64,000 bases of DNA. Source: Bradyrhizobium niftali (GTDB taxonomy: Bacteria > Pseudomonadota > Alphaproteobacteria > Rhizobiales > Xanthobacteraceae). Of this stretch, positions 8,010 through 17,754 are shown in pieces. The translations under genes and the position numbers were made by a program. Below the pieces are notes generated by a model, which saw only the letters and a program-made list of their open reading frames with translations, was not told the origin of the DNA and did not search any database. Numbering within the stretch: the stretch's first letter is position 1; each line of letters starts with the position of its first letter. The stretch is taken from NCBI RefSeq assembly GCF_004571025.1, contig NZ_SPQT01000012.1, positions 62,001 through 126,000 of the forward strand, in the 5' to 3' direction.

Positions 8010-9467
8010 ATGAAACTGCGCGATCTCATAGGCAATGACGCCGCAATCGAGCCCGCTATCGCGGCGCTCGAAGTGACGGGGCTTGCGCTCGACAGCCGCG
8101 TGGTCAGGCCAGGTGATCTCTTCTTCGCGCTCGCAGGCAGCAAGACCGACGGCGCACGCTTCATCGATGCCGCGGTCGCCGCAGGTGCGGTAGCGATTGT
8201 CGGCGATCATGCGCCTGATGGCGGCAAGGTGCCGTTCGTCACGGTGACCAATCCGCGCCGCGCGCTGGCGCTGGCCGCGGCAAGATTCTTCCCGTCGCAG
8301 CCCGCGACCATCGCCGCGGTGACCGGCACCAGCGGCAAGACCTCGGTCGCCGCGTTCACGCGCCAGATCTGGGAGCGGCTGGGCCATGCCTCCGCCAGCA
8401 TCGGCACCATCGGTCTCGTCTCGCCCAAGCGCACCGTGTACGGTTCGCTGACCACGCCGGATCCGATCGCGCTGCACCGGCAATTGGACGAGATCGCGCG
8501 CGAGGGCGTCACGCATCTCGCCTTCGAAGCGTCGTCGCACGGGCTCGATCAATATCGCCTCGACGGCGTGCGCGTCTCCGCCGGCGGCTTCACCAATCTC
8601 TCGCGCGATCACATGGATTACCACCCGACCGTCGCGCATTATCTTGCGGCGAAGCTGCGCCTGTTCCGCGATCTGGTCCCGCCCGGTGGCGCGGCCGTGA
8701 TTTCGGCTGATCATGATTGCTCGGCCGAAGCAATCGATGCGGCGAAGGCGCGCGGCCTGCGCGTGATGGCGGTCGGCCGTCACGGCGACGGGGCAGGCGA
8801 GGGCATTCGCCTCACCGAGGCGGAGGTCGAGGGCTTTTCGCAGAAGCTCACGGTCGAGCATCGCGGCAAGCGATACGCGATCCGGTTGCCGCTGGTCGGT
8901 GAATTCCAGATCGAGAATGCGCTGGTGTCGGCCGGCCTTGCCATCGGCACCGGCAGCGATCCGGCAAACGTGTTCGCGAGCCTCGAACATCTCGAAGGCG
9001 CCAAGGGCCGGCTCGAGCGCGTCGGTGAGCGCAACGGCGCGCCGATATTCGTCGACTATGCGCACAAGCCGGACGCGCTGGCGAAGGCGTTGCAGGCGCT
9101 GCGGCCTTATGCGAAGCGCAGGCTGGTCGTCGTGTTCGGCGCCGGCGGCGACCGCGATGCCGGCAAGCGTCCGATCATGGGTGAGATCGCCGCCGACAAT
9201 GCCGACGGCGTCATCATCACCGACGACAATCCGCGCAGCGAGCAGCCCGAAGCGATCCGCGCCGCGATCCTCGCCACTGCGAAGGGCGGCCGCGAGATCG
9301 GCGACCGTGCTGCCGCGATCCGCGCCGCGATCGAGGAACTGGAAGAGGGCGATGCGCTGCTCATCGCCGGCAAGGGCCACGAGACCGGGCAGATCGTCGG
9401 CGGCGAGGTGCTGCCCTTCAGTGATCACGAGGCGGTTGCCGCCGCACTAGCGTCGAGGGTTGCATGA
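8010..9467 (+). CDS. murE: UDP-MurNAc-tripeptide synthetase (meso-diaminopimelate adding)
   Basis: A cytoplasmic Mur ligase of 485 residues that adds the third stem residue to UDP-MurNAc-L-Ala-D-Glu. It has the ATP loop VTGTSGKTSVAAF, the central EASSHGLDQYRL and, near the C-terminus, the DNPRSE motif that marks meso-DAP specificity. The ATG at 8010 (MKLRDLIG) matches family N-termini. The frame extends 32 codons upstream into the end of ftsI, but that part is not MurE-like. The stop overlaps murF by 4 bases. Confidence 0.96.
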   Translation: MKLRDLIGNDAAIEPAIAALEVTGLALDSRVVRPGDLFFALAGSKTDGARFIDAAVAAGAVAIVGDHAPDGGKVPFVTVTNPRRALALAAARFFPSQPATIAAVTGTSGKTSVAAFTRQIWERLGHASASIGTIGLVSPKRTVYGSLTTPDPIALHRQLDEIAREGVTHLAFEASSHGLDQYRLDGVRVSAGGFTNLSRDHMDYHPTVAHYLAAKLRLFRDLVPPGGAAVISADHDCSAEAIDAAKARGLRVMAVGRHGDGAGEGIRLTEAEVEGFSQKLTVEHRGKRYAIRLPLVGEFQIENALVSAGLAIGTGSDPANVFASLEHLEGAKGRLERVGERNGAPIFVDYAHKPDALAKALQALRPYAKRRLVVVFGAGGDRDAGKRPIMGEIAADNADGVIITDDNPRSEQPEAIRAAILATAKGGREIGDRAAAIRAAIEELEEGDALLIAGKGHETGQIVGGEVLPFSDHEAVAAALASRVA

Positions 9468-10843
9468 GCGCGCCAATATGGACGGTTGCGGAGGTGGCGC
9501 GGGCGCTGGGCGCTGCCGGATCATTCCCGGACACGCCTATCGACTTCGTGACGCAGGACAGCCGCCTGGTGAAACCGGGCAGCCTGTTCGTCGCGCTCAG
9601 CGGCACGCCGAGCGGCGGCTTCATCTCGGCCTTCGCCAGCGCGCGCGACGGCTGGGAGTTCGCCGACAAGGCGGAAGCCTCGGGCGCGGTCGCGATGATC
9701 GTGCCGCACGAGATCGCGGGCATCCGCATCCCGCAGATCGTCGTGAAGGACACGCTGATCGACGGCCTCTGGGGCCTCGCGCGTGCCGCACGCGCGCGCT
9801 TCAGCGGGCCGGTGATCGGGCTCACCGGCAGCGCGGGCAAGACCAGCACCAAGGAATTCCTGGCGGCTTATCCGAGCGCCTATGCCAGCCCGTCGAGCTT
9901 CAACAATTTCTGGGGCGTGCCGCTGACGCTGTGCAATGCGCGGCCCGATGCCAGCCTCTGGGTCGTCGAGATGGGCATGAACCAGACGGGCGAGATCGCG
10001 CGGCTCAGCGAGTTGACGCGGCCGACCGTCGCGCTCGTCGTCAACGTCCAGCCGGTGCATCTGGAAAAGCTCGGCTCGCTCGAGGCCATCCGGCGCGAGA
10101 AGGTCTCGATCGCGCTCGGTCTGCAGGAGAATGGCGTGCTGGTGCTGCCCGCCGGGCTCAAGGCATCCGAATGGAAGGGCAAGGTGGTGCGCTTCGGCGA
10201 GCATGCCGAGGTGCACGAGGTCACGCACGCGCCGCATGGCGAGAGCTGGCAGGTCGTCGCGATGATCGGCAAGAAGCAGATCGCCTTCAGCCTGACGCCG
10301 GGCGCGCCGCACCGCGTGCAGAATGCGCTCGCCGCGCTCGCTTCGATCCGCGCGGCGAATCTCGATGCCGCGACGCTCGCGATCAAGCTCGACCGCGTCG
10401 GCATCATGACCGGCCGCGGCGTCGAGCAGGCGGTCGGCGGCGTCACCGTGATCGACGACAGCTTCAACGGCAATCCGGCCAGCGTGGCTGCTGCGCTGCA
10501 AAGCCTGCAGGCGCGCAATGTGACTGGCGGCCGCCGCATTGCGGTGCTCGGCGATATGCTGGAACTGGGCGATGACGCACCGAGCTACCACACCGGCCTC
10601 ACCAAGCATCTTGAAGGCATCGATGGCGTCTATTGCGTCGGGCCGCTGATGCGCCACCTCTACGACGTGCTGCCGGCCGGCAAGGGCCTTGGCTGGCACG
10701 ACGATCCCGCCACGCTGAAGCCGGGCGAGGTCGCAAGCCTGCTGAGGGCAGGCGACGTCGTGGTTGTCAAGGGCAGCAAGAAGATGTTCTGGGTCAACAA
10801 GTTTGTGCCGGGCCTAGTGGCCGCCTTGCAGGCAAAGGCGTAA
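9464..10843 (+). CDS. murF: UDP-MurNAc-tripeptide-D-alanyl-D-alanine ligase
   Basis: A 459-residue Mur ligase that adds D-Ala-D-Ala to complete UDP-MurNAc-pentapeptide. The Mur N-terminal domain has FVTQDSRLVKPGSLFVAL. The ATP-binding loop is GLTGSAGKTSTKEF. The region around DDSFNGNPASVAAALQ is MurF-specific. It overlaps murE by ATGA, pointing to one transcript. A gap of 161 bases to mraY follows, holding only tiny frames. Confidence 0.96.
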   Translation: MSAPIWTVAEVARALGAAGSFPDTPIDFVTQDSRLVKPGSLFVALSGTPSGGFISAFASARDGWEFADKAEASGAVAMIVPHEIAGIRIPQIVVKDTLIDGLWGLARAARARFSGPVIGLTGSAGKTSTKEFLAAYPSAYASPSSFNNFWGVPLTLCNARPDASLWVVEMGMNQTGEIARLSELTRPTVALVVNVQPVHLEKLGSLEAIRREKVSIALGLQENGVLVLPAGLKASEWKGKVVRFGEHAEVHEVTHAPHGESWQVVAMIGKKQIAFSLTPGAPHRVQNALAALASIRAANLDAATLAIKLDRVGIMTGRGVEQAVGGVTVIDDSFNGNPASVAAALQSLQARNVTGGRRIAVLGDMLELGDDAPSYHTGLTKHLEGIDGVYCVGPLMRHLYDVLPAGKGLGWHDDPATLKPGEVASLLRAGDVVVVKGSKKMFWVNKFVPGLVAALQAKA

Positions 10844-11004
10844 ACTGCTTGGAAGGCGCTGTTCCCGAATCCCACCCTTTGCGGCGCGAAGCTTTTTCCC
10901 AGAGGTCGCCCGACCCCATGATGAAGACCAGCGAATGCGCGTGAGGCACGCTGAGGCCAAGATTAAAACCAAGGCCCGTGCGAAGGCGCCATAGGACCGA
11001 CTGA

Positions 11005-12108
11005 ATGTTTTACTGGCTGATCGAGCTCTCCAACACATTTCCGGGCTTCGGTGCCTTTCGCACCTTCCTGAACGTCTTCCGTTACATCACCTTCCGCACC
11101 GGCGGCGCGGTGGTCACCGGCGCGCTGTTCGTGTTCCTGTTCGGTCCCTGGATCATCGATCATTTGCGTATCCGCCAGGGCAAGGGCCAGCCGATCCGGA
11201 CCGATGGACCGCAATCGCATCTCGCCAAGAAGGGCACGCCCACCATGGGCGGGCTGATGATCCTGTCCGGCCTCACGGTCGGCACGGTGCTGTGGGCCAA
11301 TCCGCTCAATCCCTATGTCTGGATCGTGCTGGCGGTGACGCTCGGCTTCGGCTTCGTCGGCTTCTATGATGACTACCTCAAGGTAACCAAGCAGACCACG
11401 ACCGGATTCGGCAGCAAGCTTCGCCTGCTGATCGAGGCGGCCATCGCGCTGGTGGCCTGCTATGCGCTGGTGCGCCTGAACCGCGATCCCGCGTCGACCG
11501 CGCTGACGATCCCGTTCCTGAAGGACACCGTGCTGCATTTCGGCTGGTTCTTCGTCGTGTTCGGTGCCTTCGTCATCGTCGGCGCCGGCAATGCGGTGAA
11601 CCTCACCGACGGTCTCGACGGCCTCGCCATCGTGCCCGTGATGATCGCGACCGCGAGCTTTGCGATGATCGCCTATCTCGCCGGCAACGCGGTGTTCGCC
11701 GACTACCTCCAGATCAAATATGTCGCCGGCACCGGCGAGCTTGCGGTGCTCTGCGGCGCGCTGCTGGGCGCCGGCCTCGGCTTCCTCTGGTTCAACGCGC
11801 CGCCGGCCTCGATCTTCATGGGCGACACCGGCTCGCTCGCGCTCGGTGGCATGCTCGGCGCCATCGCGGTCGCGGTGAAGCACGAGATCGTGCTCGCGGT
11901 GATCGGTGGCCTGTTCGTGCTGGAGGCGGTCTCCGTCATCGTGCAGGTGGTGTCGTTCAAGCTCACCGGAAAACGCATTTTCCGCATGGCGCCGATCCAC
12001 CACCATTTCGAGCAGCTCGGCTGGACCGAGCCGCAGATCGTGATCCGCTTCTGGATCATCTCGGTGATGCTGGCGCTGGCCGGCCTCTCGACGCTGAAGC
12101 TGCGGTGA
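11005..12108 (+). CDS. mraY: phospho-N-acetylmuramoyl-pentapeptide-transferase
   Basis: A polytopic membrane enzyme (367 residues, about ten membrane segments) that transfers phospho-MurNAc-pentapeptide to undecaprenyl phosphate, making lipid I. The diagnostic segments are KKGTPTMGG, GFYDDYLK, NAVNLTDGLDGLA, FMGDTGSLALGG and the PIHHHFE triple-His loop. Length and order are standard. Seven bases separate it from murD. Confidence 0.97.
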   Translation: MFYWLIELSNTFPGFGAFRTFLNVFRYITFRTGGAVVTGALFVFLFGPWIIDHLRIRQGKGQPIRTDGPQSHLAKKGTPTMGGLMILSGLTVGTVLWANPLNPYVWIVLAVTLGFGFVGFYDDYLKVTKQTTTGFGSKLRLLIEAAIALVACYALVRLNRDPASTALTIPFLKDTVLHFGWFFVVFGAFVIVGAGNAVNLTDGLDGLAIVPVMIATASFAMIAYLAGNAVFADYLQIKYVAGTGELAVLCGALLGAGLGFLWFNAPPASIFMGDTGSLALGGMLGAIAVAVKHEIVLAVIGGLFVLEAVSVIVQVVSFKLTGKRIFRMAPIHHHFEQLGWTEPQIVIRFWIISVMLALAGLSTLKLR

Positions 12109-12115
12109 TCGATCG

Positions 12116-13516
12116 ATGATCCCGGTTACGTCCTTCGCCGGCAAGACAGTCGCGGTATTCGGCCTCGGCGGCTCGGGGCTCGCGTCCTGTCACGCGCTGA
12201 AAGCCGGCGGCGCCGAGGTGATCGCCGCCGACGACAATGCCGACAACGTCGCCAAGGCCGCGCAGGCCGGTTTCATCACCGCGGACTTGCGCAACGTCTC
12301 CTGGGCGAATTTCGCAGCGCTGGTGCTTGCGCCCGGCGTGCCGCTGACCCATCCCGTGCCGCACTGGAGCGTGCTGAAGGCGCGCGAGGCCGGCGTCGAG
12401 GTGATCGGCGACATCGAGCTGTTCTGCCGCGAGCGGCGGCGCCATGCGCCGGATGCGCCGTTCGTCGCCATCACCGGCACCAACGGCAAGTCGACCACGA
12501 CGGCGCTGATCGCGCATCTCACCAAGGTCGCCGGCTACGACACCCAGATGGGCGGCAATATCGGCACCGCGATCCTGTCGCTGGAGCCGCCGCGCACGGG
12601 CCGCGTCCACGTCATCGAGATGTCGTCCTACCAGATCGACCTCACCCCCTCGCTCGATCCCTCCGTCGGCATCCTGCTCAATGTCAGCGAAGACCACATC
12701 GACCGTCACGGCACCATCGCGCACTACGCCGCGGTGAAGGAGCGCCTCGTCGCCGGCGTGCAGGCAGGCGGCACCTCGATCGTCGGCGTCGACGACGGGT
12801 TTTGCCGCGACATCGCCGACCGGCTCGACCGCGCCGGCAAGAACGTGGTGCGCATCTCCGTCAAGAATCCGCTGGCGAGCGGCATTCATGTCGAGCACGG
12901 CACCATCGTGCGCACCGCGGGCGGCGCGCGCAGCGAGGTCGCCAGGCTCGGCGGCATCGGTTCGCTGCGCGGCCTGCACAACGCGCAGAACGCGGCCTGC
13001 GCCGCCGCCGCCGCGCTCGCAATGGGTATCAGCTTTGAGGTGCTTCAGAACGGCCTGCGCAGCTTTCCGGGCCTTGCACATCGCATGGAGCAGGTCGGCC
13101 GCCGCGGCAACGTGCTGTTCGTCAACGACTCCAAGGGCACCAATGCGGATGCCACCGCGCATGCGCTGTCGTCCTTTGCCGACATCTTCTGGATCGCCGG
13201 CGGCAAGCCGAAGGCCGGCGGTATCACAAGCCTCACGGGCTACTTCCCGCGCATCCGCAAGGCCTACCTGATCGGCGAGGCCGCGCCGGAGTTTTCCGGC
13301 ACGCTGGGCACGCAGGTGGCGCACGAGATCAGCCAGACGCTGGACGTTGCGGTCGAGCACGCCGCGCGCGACGCGGAGGCCTCGGGTCTCACCGACGCCG
13401 TCGTGCTGCTCTCGCCCGCCTGCGCGTCCTTCGATCAGTACCGCAACTTCGAGATCCGCGGCACCAGGTTCCGCGAGCTGGTGCAGGCGCTGCCGGGTGT
13501 GAAGCCGGTGGTGTGA
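12116..13516 (+). CDS. murD: UDP-N-acetylmuramoylalanine-D-glutamate ligase
   Basis: A 466-residue Mur ligase that adds D-Glu to UDP-MurNAc-L-Ala. It has a Rossmann-like start (VAVFGLGGSGLASCHALKAGG), the ATP loop AITGTNGKSTTTALI, the EMSSYQID motif and the C-terminal LLSPACASFDQYRNFEIRG typical of MurD. It follows mraY almost directly. Downstream the operon is broken by a palindromic repeat and a probable separate promoter for ftsW. Confidence 0.97.
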   Translation: MIPVTSFAGKTVAVFGLGGSGLASCHALKAGGAEVIAADDNADNVAKAAQAGFITADLRNVSWANFAALVLAPGVPLTHPVPHWSVLKAREAGVEVIGDIELFCRERRRHAPDAPFVAITGTNGKSTTTALIAHLTKVAGYDTQMGGNIGTAILSLEPPRTGRVHVIEMSSYQIDLTPSLDPSVGILLNVSEDHIDRHGTIAHYAAVKERLVAGVQAGGTSIVGVDDGFCRDIADRLDRAGKNVVRISVKNPLASGIHVEHGTIVRTAGGARSEVARLGGIGSLRGLHNAQNAACAAAAALAMGISFEVLQNGLRSFPGLAHRMEQVGRRGNVLFVNDSKGTNADATAHALSSFADIFWIAGGKPKAGGITSLTGYFPRIRKAYLIGEAAPEFSGTLGTQVAHEISQTLDVAVEHAARDAEASGLTDAVVLLSPACASFDQYRNFEIRGTRFRELVQALPGVKPVV

Positions 13517-13542
13517 GGCAACGCCCCCGTCCCTCACTCCGC

Positions 13543-13645
13543 TGTCATCGCCCGGCTTGACCGGGCGATCCAGTACGCCGCGGCTGTCGTTATGAATCTC
13601 GACGGCTCTGGAATACTGGATGCCCCGCCTTCGCGGGGCATGACG
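13543..13645. repeat. palindromic intergenic repeat, family B copy 1
   Basis: TGTCATCGCCCGG at the left, with an internal CCAGTACGCCGCGG and its partial mirror, ends with CGCCTTCGCGGGGCATGACG. Related copies lie near 30992 and 32562. It sits between murD and ftsW. Confidence 0.8.
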
Positions 13646-13692
13646 AGCATTTGAGGTGAGGGCTCCCTCTATCTCGAAACATTCCCGTTTCC

Positions 13693-13707
13693 TTAACCCC
13701 CCGTAAA
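13693..13707 (+). promoter_or_regulatory. CtrA-box-like site upstream of ftsW
   Basis: TTAA at 13693-13696, seven bases, then TAAA at 13704-13707. This is one mismatch from the alphaproteobacterial CtrA consensus TTAA-N7-TTAA and lies about 50 bases before the ftsW ATG. It suggests cell-cycle control of an internal promoter after the murD-ftsW repeat. Inference only. Confidence 0.4.
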
Positions 13708-13755
13708 CCAACCTCGGCGACCAATGGGCTGACCTCCGTCCGAAAGCGGCCGCCC

Positions 13756-14907
13756 ATGCTCTCCCGTGAAGAACGCACCCCCTTTTCCGAGTGGTGGTGG
13801 ACCGTCGACAAGCCGCTGATGGGCGCCATCCTGGCGCTGATGCTGACCGGCGTGATCCTGTCGCTGGCGGCGAGCCCGCCGGTTGCGACCCGCATCGGGC
13901 TCGATCCCTTCCATTTCTTCAGCCGGCACGTGATGTTCCTGGCGCCGTCCTGCCTGGTGCTGCTCGGGGTCTCCTTCCTGTCGCCGCGCGCGATCCGGCG
14001 AAGCGCGCTGCTCATCTTCGCGGTCAGCATCATCCTGATCGTGGTGACGCTCGCGATCGGTCCGGAAGTGAAGGGCTCGCGGCGCTGGATCACGCTGCTC
14101 GGCGTCAACATCCAGGCCTCCGAAATCGCAAAACCATCGTTCGTCGTCATCGCCGCGTGGCTGTTCGCGGAATCGACCAGGCGGCCGGAGATGCCGGCGA
14201 CCTCGATGGCGCTGGTGCTGCTGCTGATGCTGGTCTCGCTGCTGGTGATGGAGCCGGATTTCGGCCAGACCATGCTGGTCCTGATGGTGTGGGGCTCCCT
14301 GTTCTTCATCGCGGGCATGCGCATGATCTGGGTGTTCGGGCTCGCCGGCCTCGGCGCCGCCGGGCTTTTCAGCGCCTACCTGTTCGTCCCGCACGTCGCC
14401 GGCCGCATCAGGCGCTTCATGAATCCCGCCTCGGGCGACACCTTCCAGGTCGATACCGCCATGGAGGCCTTCTACAACGGCGGCTGGTTCGGGCTCGGAC
14501 CGGGCGAGGGCATCGCCAAGCGCAGCCTGCCGGACAGTCATACCGACTTCGTGTTCGCGGTCGCGGCGGAAGAGTTCGGTATCATCCTGTGCCTTGCCAT
14601 GCTGGCGCTGTTCGCCTTCGTCGTCATCCGCACGCTGTCGCGGGCCTATGCCAATGAGGACATGTTCTCGCGCTTTGCGGCCTCCGGCCTTGCGATCCTG
14701 TTCGGCGTGCAGGCGGCGATCAACATGTCGGTCAACCTCCAGCTCATCCCGGCGAAGGGCATGACGCTGCCCTTCATCTCCTATGGCGGCTCCTCGATCG
14801 TGTCGCTCGCCTATGGCGTCGGCATGATGCTGGCGCTGACGCGGCTGCGTCCGCGCACCGAGGTCGAGGCCAGCGGCCACGCCGAGGCGATGCGCAGCTA
14901 CGCGTGA
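13756..14907 (+). CDS. ftsW: septal peptidoglycan glycosyltransferase FtsW
   Basis: A 383-residue SEDS-family membrane protein with about ten membrane segments that polymerises lipid II at the septum in partnership with FtsI. Typical SEDS features are KGSRRWI, EIAKPSFVV, MEPDFGQTMLVL, the GGWFGLGPGEG loop and the C-terminal MTLPFISYGGSS. The ATG at 13756 is preceded by a GC-rich stretch with no strong Shine-Dalgarno sequence. Family C and B repeats flank the gene, so it may be transcribed apart from its neighbours. Confidence 0.96.
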   Translation: MLSREERTPFSEWWWTVDKPLMGAILALMLTGVILSLAASPPVATRIGLDPFHFFSRHVMFLAPSCLVLLGVSFLSPRAIRRSALLIFAVSIILIVVTLAIGPEVKGSRRWITLLGVNIQASEIAKPSFVVIAAWLFAESTRRPEMPATSMALVLLLMLVSLLVMEPDFGQTMLVLMVWGSLFFIAGMRMIWVFGLAGLGAAGLFSAYLFVPHVAGRIRRFMNPASGDTFQVDTAMEAFYNGGWFGLGPGEGIAKRSLPDSHTDFVFAVAAEEFGIILCLAMLALFAFVVIRTLSRAYANEDMFSRFAASGLAILFGVQAAINMSVNLQLIPAKGMTLPFISYGGSSIVSLAYGVGMMLALTRLRPRTEVEASGHAEAMRSYA

Positions 14908-14912
14908 CAAGT

Positions 14913-15060
14913 CTCGTGTCCCGGACAAGCGAAGCGCAGAGCCGGGACCCAGAACGGTGCAACCATGGGCCCCGGTTCAGCAGCGCACCACGCTGCGAAG
15001 GGCAGCGCGCTGCGCTGCGCCCGGTGCACGCGCATCGTGTAGCCGGCTCGCAATGACAAT
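14913..15060. repeat. intergenic repeat, family C copy 1
   Basis: The segment opens CTCGTGTCCCGGACAAGCG and contains GAGCCGGGACCCAGAA and CATGGGCCCCGG. The element after recN (28648) carries the same order of blocks. It fills the ftsW-murG gap. Confidence 0.75.
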
Positions 15061-15085
15061 GGAGACATTGTAAAACCTCCCCGCC

Positions 15086-16186
15086 ATGGACACCTCCCCC
15101 CTGATTCTTCTCGCCGCGGGCGGCACCGGCGGCCATCTGTTTCCGGCCGAGGCGCTCGGCGTCGAATTGATCCGGCGCGGCTTTCGCGTGCGTCTCGTCA
15201 CGGACGAGCGGGCGCTGCGCTACAGCGGGCTGTTCAGCAAGGACATGATCGACGTCGTCTCGAGCGAGACTGCGCGCGGCCGCAATCCGTTCCAGCTCGC
15301 CTACGCCGGTCTCACGCTCGCCGCCGGCACGCTTTCCGCTTACAGCCTGATCAAGCGATTGAAGCCGGTCGCCGTCGTCGGCTTCGGCGGCTACCCGACG
15401 CTGCCGCCGCTGGTCGCGGCAAAATTCGCCGGCGTGCCCGGCATCATCCATGACGCCAATGCGGTGCTCGGCCGCGCCAACCGGTTTCTGTCGAGCCGCG
15501 TCCGCGCCATCGCGACGTCGTTGCCGGGCGTGCTCGACCGCGACCCGGCGCTATCAGGCAAGACCACGACCGTCGGCACGCCGATGCGACCGGCGATCCT
15601 CGCCGCGGCCGCCGTGCCCTATGCCGCACCCGAGGCGAACGGCCCGCTGCGCCTGCTCGTCGTCGGCGGCAGCCAGGGGGCGCGTATCATGGCCGACATC
15701 GTGCCAGGCGCGATCGAGCGGCTCGAGCCTGCGCTGTGGGGCCGGCTCAGCCTCACACAGCAGGTGCGCGACGAGGACATGAATCGCGTGCGCGCGGTCT
15801 ACGACAGGCTCAAGATCAATGCCGAGCTCGCGCCGTTCTTTACCGATCTGCCGGCGCGGCTCGCCTCCAACCATCTGGTGGTGTCGCGCTCCGGCGCCGG
15901 CACCGTCGCCGAGCTCGCCGCCATCGGCCGGCCGTCGATCCTGGTGCCGCTGCCGGGCTCGATCGACCAGGACCAGTTCGCCAATGCCGGCGTGCTGGCC
16001 AAGGTCGATGGCGCGATCCGCATTCCGCAGACCGAGTTCACCTCGGATCGGCTGGCTTCCGAAATCTCCGCCTTCGCCGCCGAGCCGGCGCGCCTTGCCG
16101 CCATGGCTGCGGCTGCAAAGGGGGCAGGGCGGCTCGATGCCGCCGAACGGCTGGCCGATCTGGTGGTCAAGGTCGCGGGAATCTGA
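15086..16186 (+). CDS. murG: UDP-N-acetylglucosamine-lipid I N-acetylglucosaminyltransferase
   Basis: A 366-residue GT28 glycosyltransferase on the inner face of the membrane that converts lipid I to lipid II. It has the N-terminal GGTGGHLFPAEAL, the second G-loop GFGGYPTLPPLVAA, and the donor-site segments LVVGGSQGARI and SRSGAGTVAELAAIGRPSILVPLP. Length is standard. The next gene, murC, follows after a 123-base gap with no visible feature. Confidence 0.96.
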   Translation: MDTSPLILLAAGGTGGHLFPAEALGVELIRRGFRVRLVTDERALRYSGLFSKDMIDVVSSETARGRNPFQLAYAGLTLAAGTLSAYSLIKRLKPVAVVGFGGYPTLPPLVAAKFAGVPGIIHDANAVLGRANRFLSSRVRAIATSLPGVLDRDPALSGKTTTVGTPMRPAILAAAAVPYAAPEANGPLRLLVVGGSQGARIMADIVPGAIERLEPALWGRLSLTQQVRDEDMNRVRAVYDRLKINAELAPFFTDLPARLASNHLVVSRSGAGTVAELAAIGRPSILVPLPGSIDQDQFANAGVLAKVDGAIRIPQTEFTSDRLASEISAFAAEPARLAAMAAAAKGAGRLDAAERLADLVVKVAGI

Positions 16187-16309
16187 CGCGAAAAAGCCCT
16201 TGTCTTCGCCTTCTAAAGCGGGGCATCCAATAGGAAAGGCGCGCGGCTGATTTGGCCGTGACCTTCGCCAGATGCCGCCGTCTCCGGCGGCGAGGTCAGG
16301 GAACAGAGC

Positions 16310-17713
16310 ATGAGACTGCCGCGCGAGATCGGACCCATCCACTTCGTCGGGATCGGCGGGATCGGCATGAGCGGGATCGCCGAGGTGCTGGTCAATCTCG
16401 GCTACGCCGTGCAGGGCTCGGACGCCTCCGACAATTACAATCTCGACCGTCTGCGCAAGAAGGGCGCCAAGGTCTCGGTCGGCCACAAGGCGGAGAATGT
16501 CGACGGCGCCGAGGTCGTCGTCGTGTCCACCGCGATCAAGCGCGACAATCCGGAATTGATGGCGGCGCGCGAACGGCGCATCCCTGTGGTGCGCCGCGCC
16601 GAGATGCTGGCCGAGCTGATGCGGCTGAAGAGCTGCGTCGCCATCGCCGGCACCCATGGCAAGACCACGACGACGACGATGGTCGCGACGCTGCTCGATT
16701 CCGGCGGGCTCGATCCCACCGTCATCAATGGCGGCATCATCAACGCCTACGGCTCCAACGCACGTCTCGGCGCCGGCGACTGGATGGTGGTGGAAGCCGA
16801 CGAGAGCGACGGCACGTTCCTGAAGCTGCCGACCGATGTCGCGATCGTCACCAATGTCGACCCCGAGCATCTCGATCACTTCAAGACCTTCGAGGCGGTG
16901 CAGGACGCGTTCCGTCATTTCGTCGAGAACCTGCCGTTCTACGGCTTTGCCGTGATGTGCATCGATCATCCCGTGGTGCAGAGTCTCGTCGGCGAGATCG
17001 AGGATCGCCGCATCATCACTTACGGCGAGAATCCGCAGGCCGATGCGCGACTGGTCGATCTCACCCCGACGGGCGGCGGATCGAAGTTCAAGGTCGCGTT
17101 CCGCGATCGCAAGACCGGCGCCGTGCACGAGATCGCCGATCTCATGCTGCCGATGCCGGGCCGCCACAACGCCTCCAACGCGACGGCCGCGATTGCCGTC
17201 GCACGCGAGCTCGGCGTTACGGACGATGCGATCCGCAAGGCGATCGCCGGTTTCGGCGGCGTCAAGCGCCGCTTCACCAAGACCGGCGAATGGAACGGCG
17301 TCACCGTGATCGACGACTACGGCCACCACCCCGTTGAGATCGCGGCGGTGCTGAAGGCGGCGCGGGAATCCACCAACGGCAAGATCGTCGCCGTGGTGCA
17401 GCCGCATCGCTACACCCGCCTGCAATCGCTGTTCGAGGAATTCTGCACCTGCTTCAACGATGCGGACGCGGTTGTTGTCGCCGATGTCTATGCCGCCGGC
17501 GAAGCGCCGATCGAAGGTATCGACCGCGATCATTTCGTCGCCGGCCTGCGCGCCCATGGCCACCGTGAGGTGGTCCCGCTGCCGGCGGCGCCGGAGCTCG
17601 CGGGCATCGTCAAGGGGCTCACGACATCGGGCGATCTCGTCGTGTGCCTTGGCGCCGGCAACATCACGCAATGGGCGTATGCACTGCCCGGCGAATTGAA
17701 GGCGCTGGGGTGA
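16310..17713 (+). CDS. murC: UDP-N-acetylmuramate-L-alanine ligase
   Basis: A 467-residue Mur ligase that adds L-Ala, the first stem residue, to UDP-MurNAc. It shows the N-terminal HFVGIGGIGMSGIAEVL, the ATP loop AIAGTHGKTTTTT, VVEADESDGTFL, and the C-terminal DDYGHHPVEIAAVL and QPHRYTRL that are specific to MurC. It is followed by a family D repeat and then murB. Confidence 0.97.
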   Translation: MRLPREIGPIHFVGIGGIGMSGIAEVLVNLGYAVQGSDASDNYNLDRLRKKGAKVSVGHKAENVDGAEVVVVSTAIKRDNPELMAARERRIPVVRRAEMLAELMRLKSCVAIAGTHGKTTTTTMVATLLDSGGLDPTVINGGIINAYGSNARLGAGDWMVVEADESDGTFLKLPTDVAIVTNVDPEHLDHFKTFEAVQDAFRHFVENLPFYGFAVMCIDHPVVQSLVGEIEDRRIITYGENPQADARLVDLTPTGGGSKFKVAFRDRKTGAVHEIADLMLPMPGRHNASNATAAIAVARELGVTDDAIRKAIAGFGGVKRRFTKTGEWNGVTVIDDYGHHPVEIAAVLKAARESTNGKIVAVVQPHRYTRLQSLFEEFCTCFNDADAVVVADVYAAGEAPIEGIDRDHFVAGLRAHGHREVVPLPAAPELAGIVKGLTTSGDLVVCLGAGNITQWAYALPGELKALG

Positions 17714-17754
17714 GCATGCGCTTGTGTAACTCATCTGGGGCCACACGGCACACC

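Noticed and set aside
10918..10994. Tiny frames of 8 and 19 codons between murF and mraY, the latter encoding a Lys-rich end similar to the FtsQ N-terminus
   Set aside because: Too short, with no ribosome-binding site; the resemblance to KIKTKAKAKA is low-complexity.
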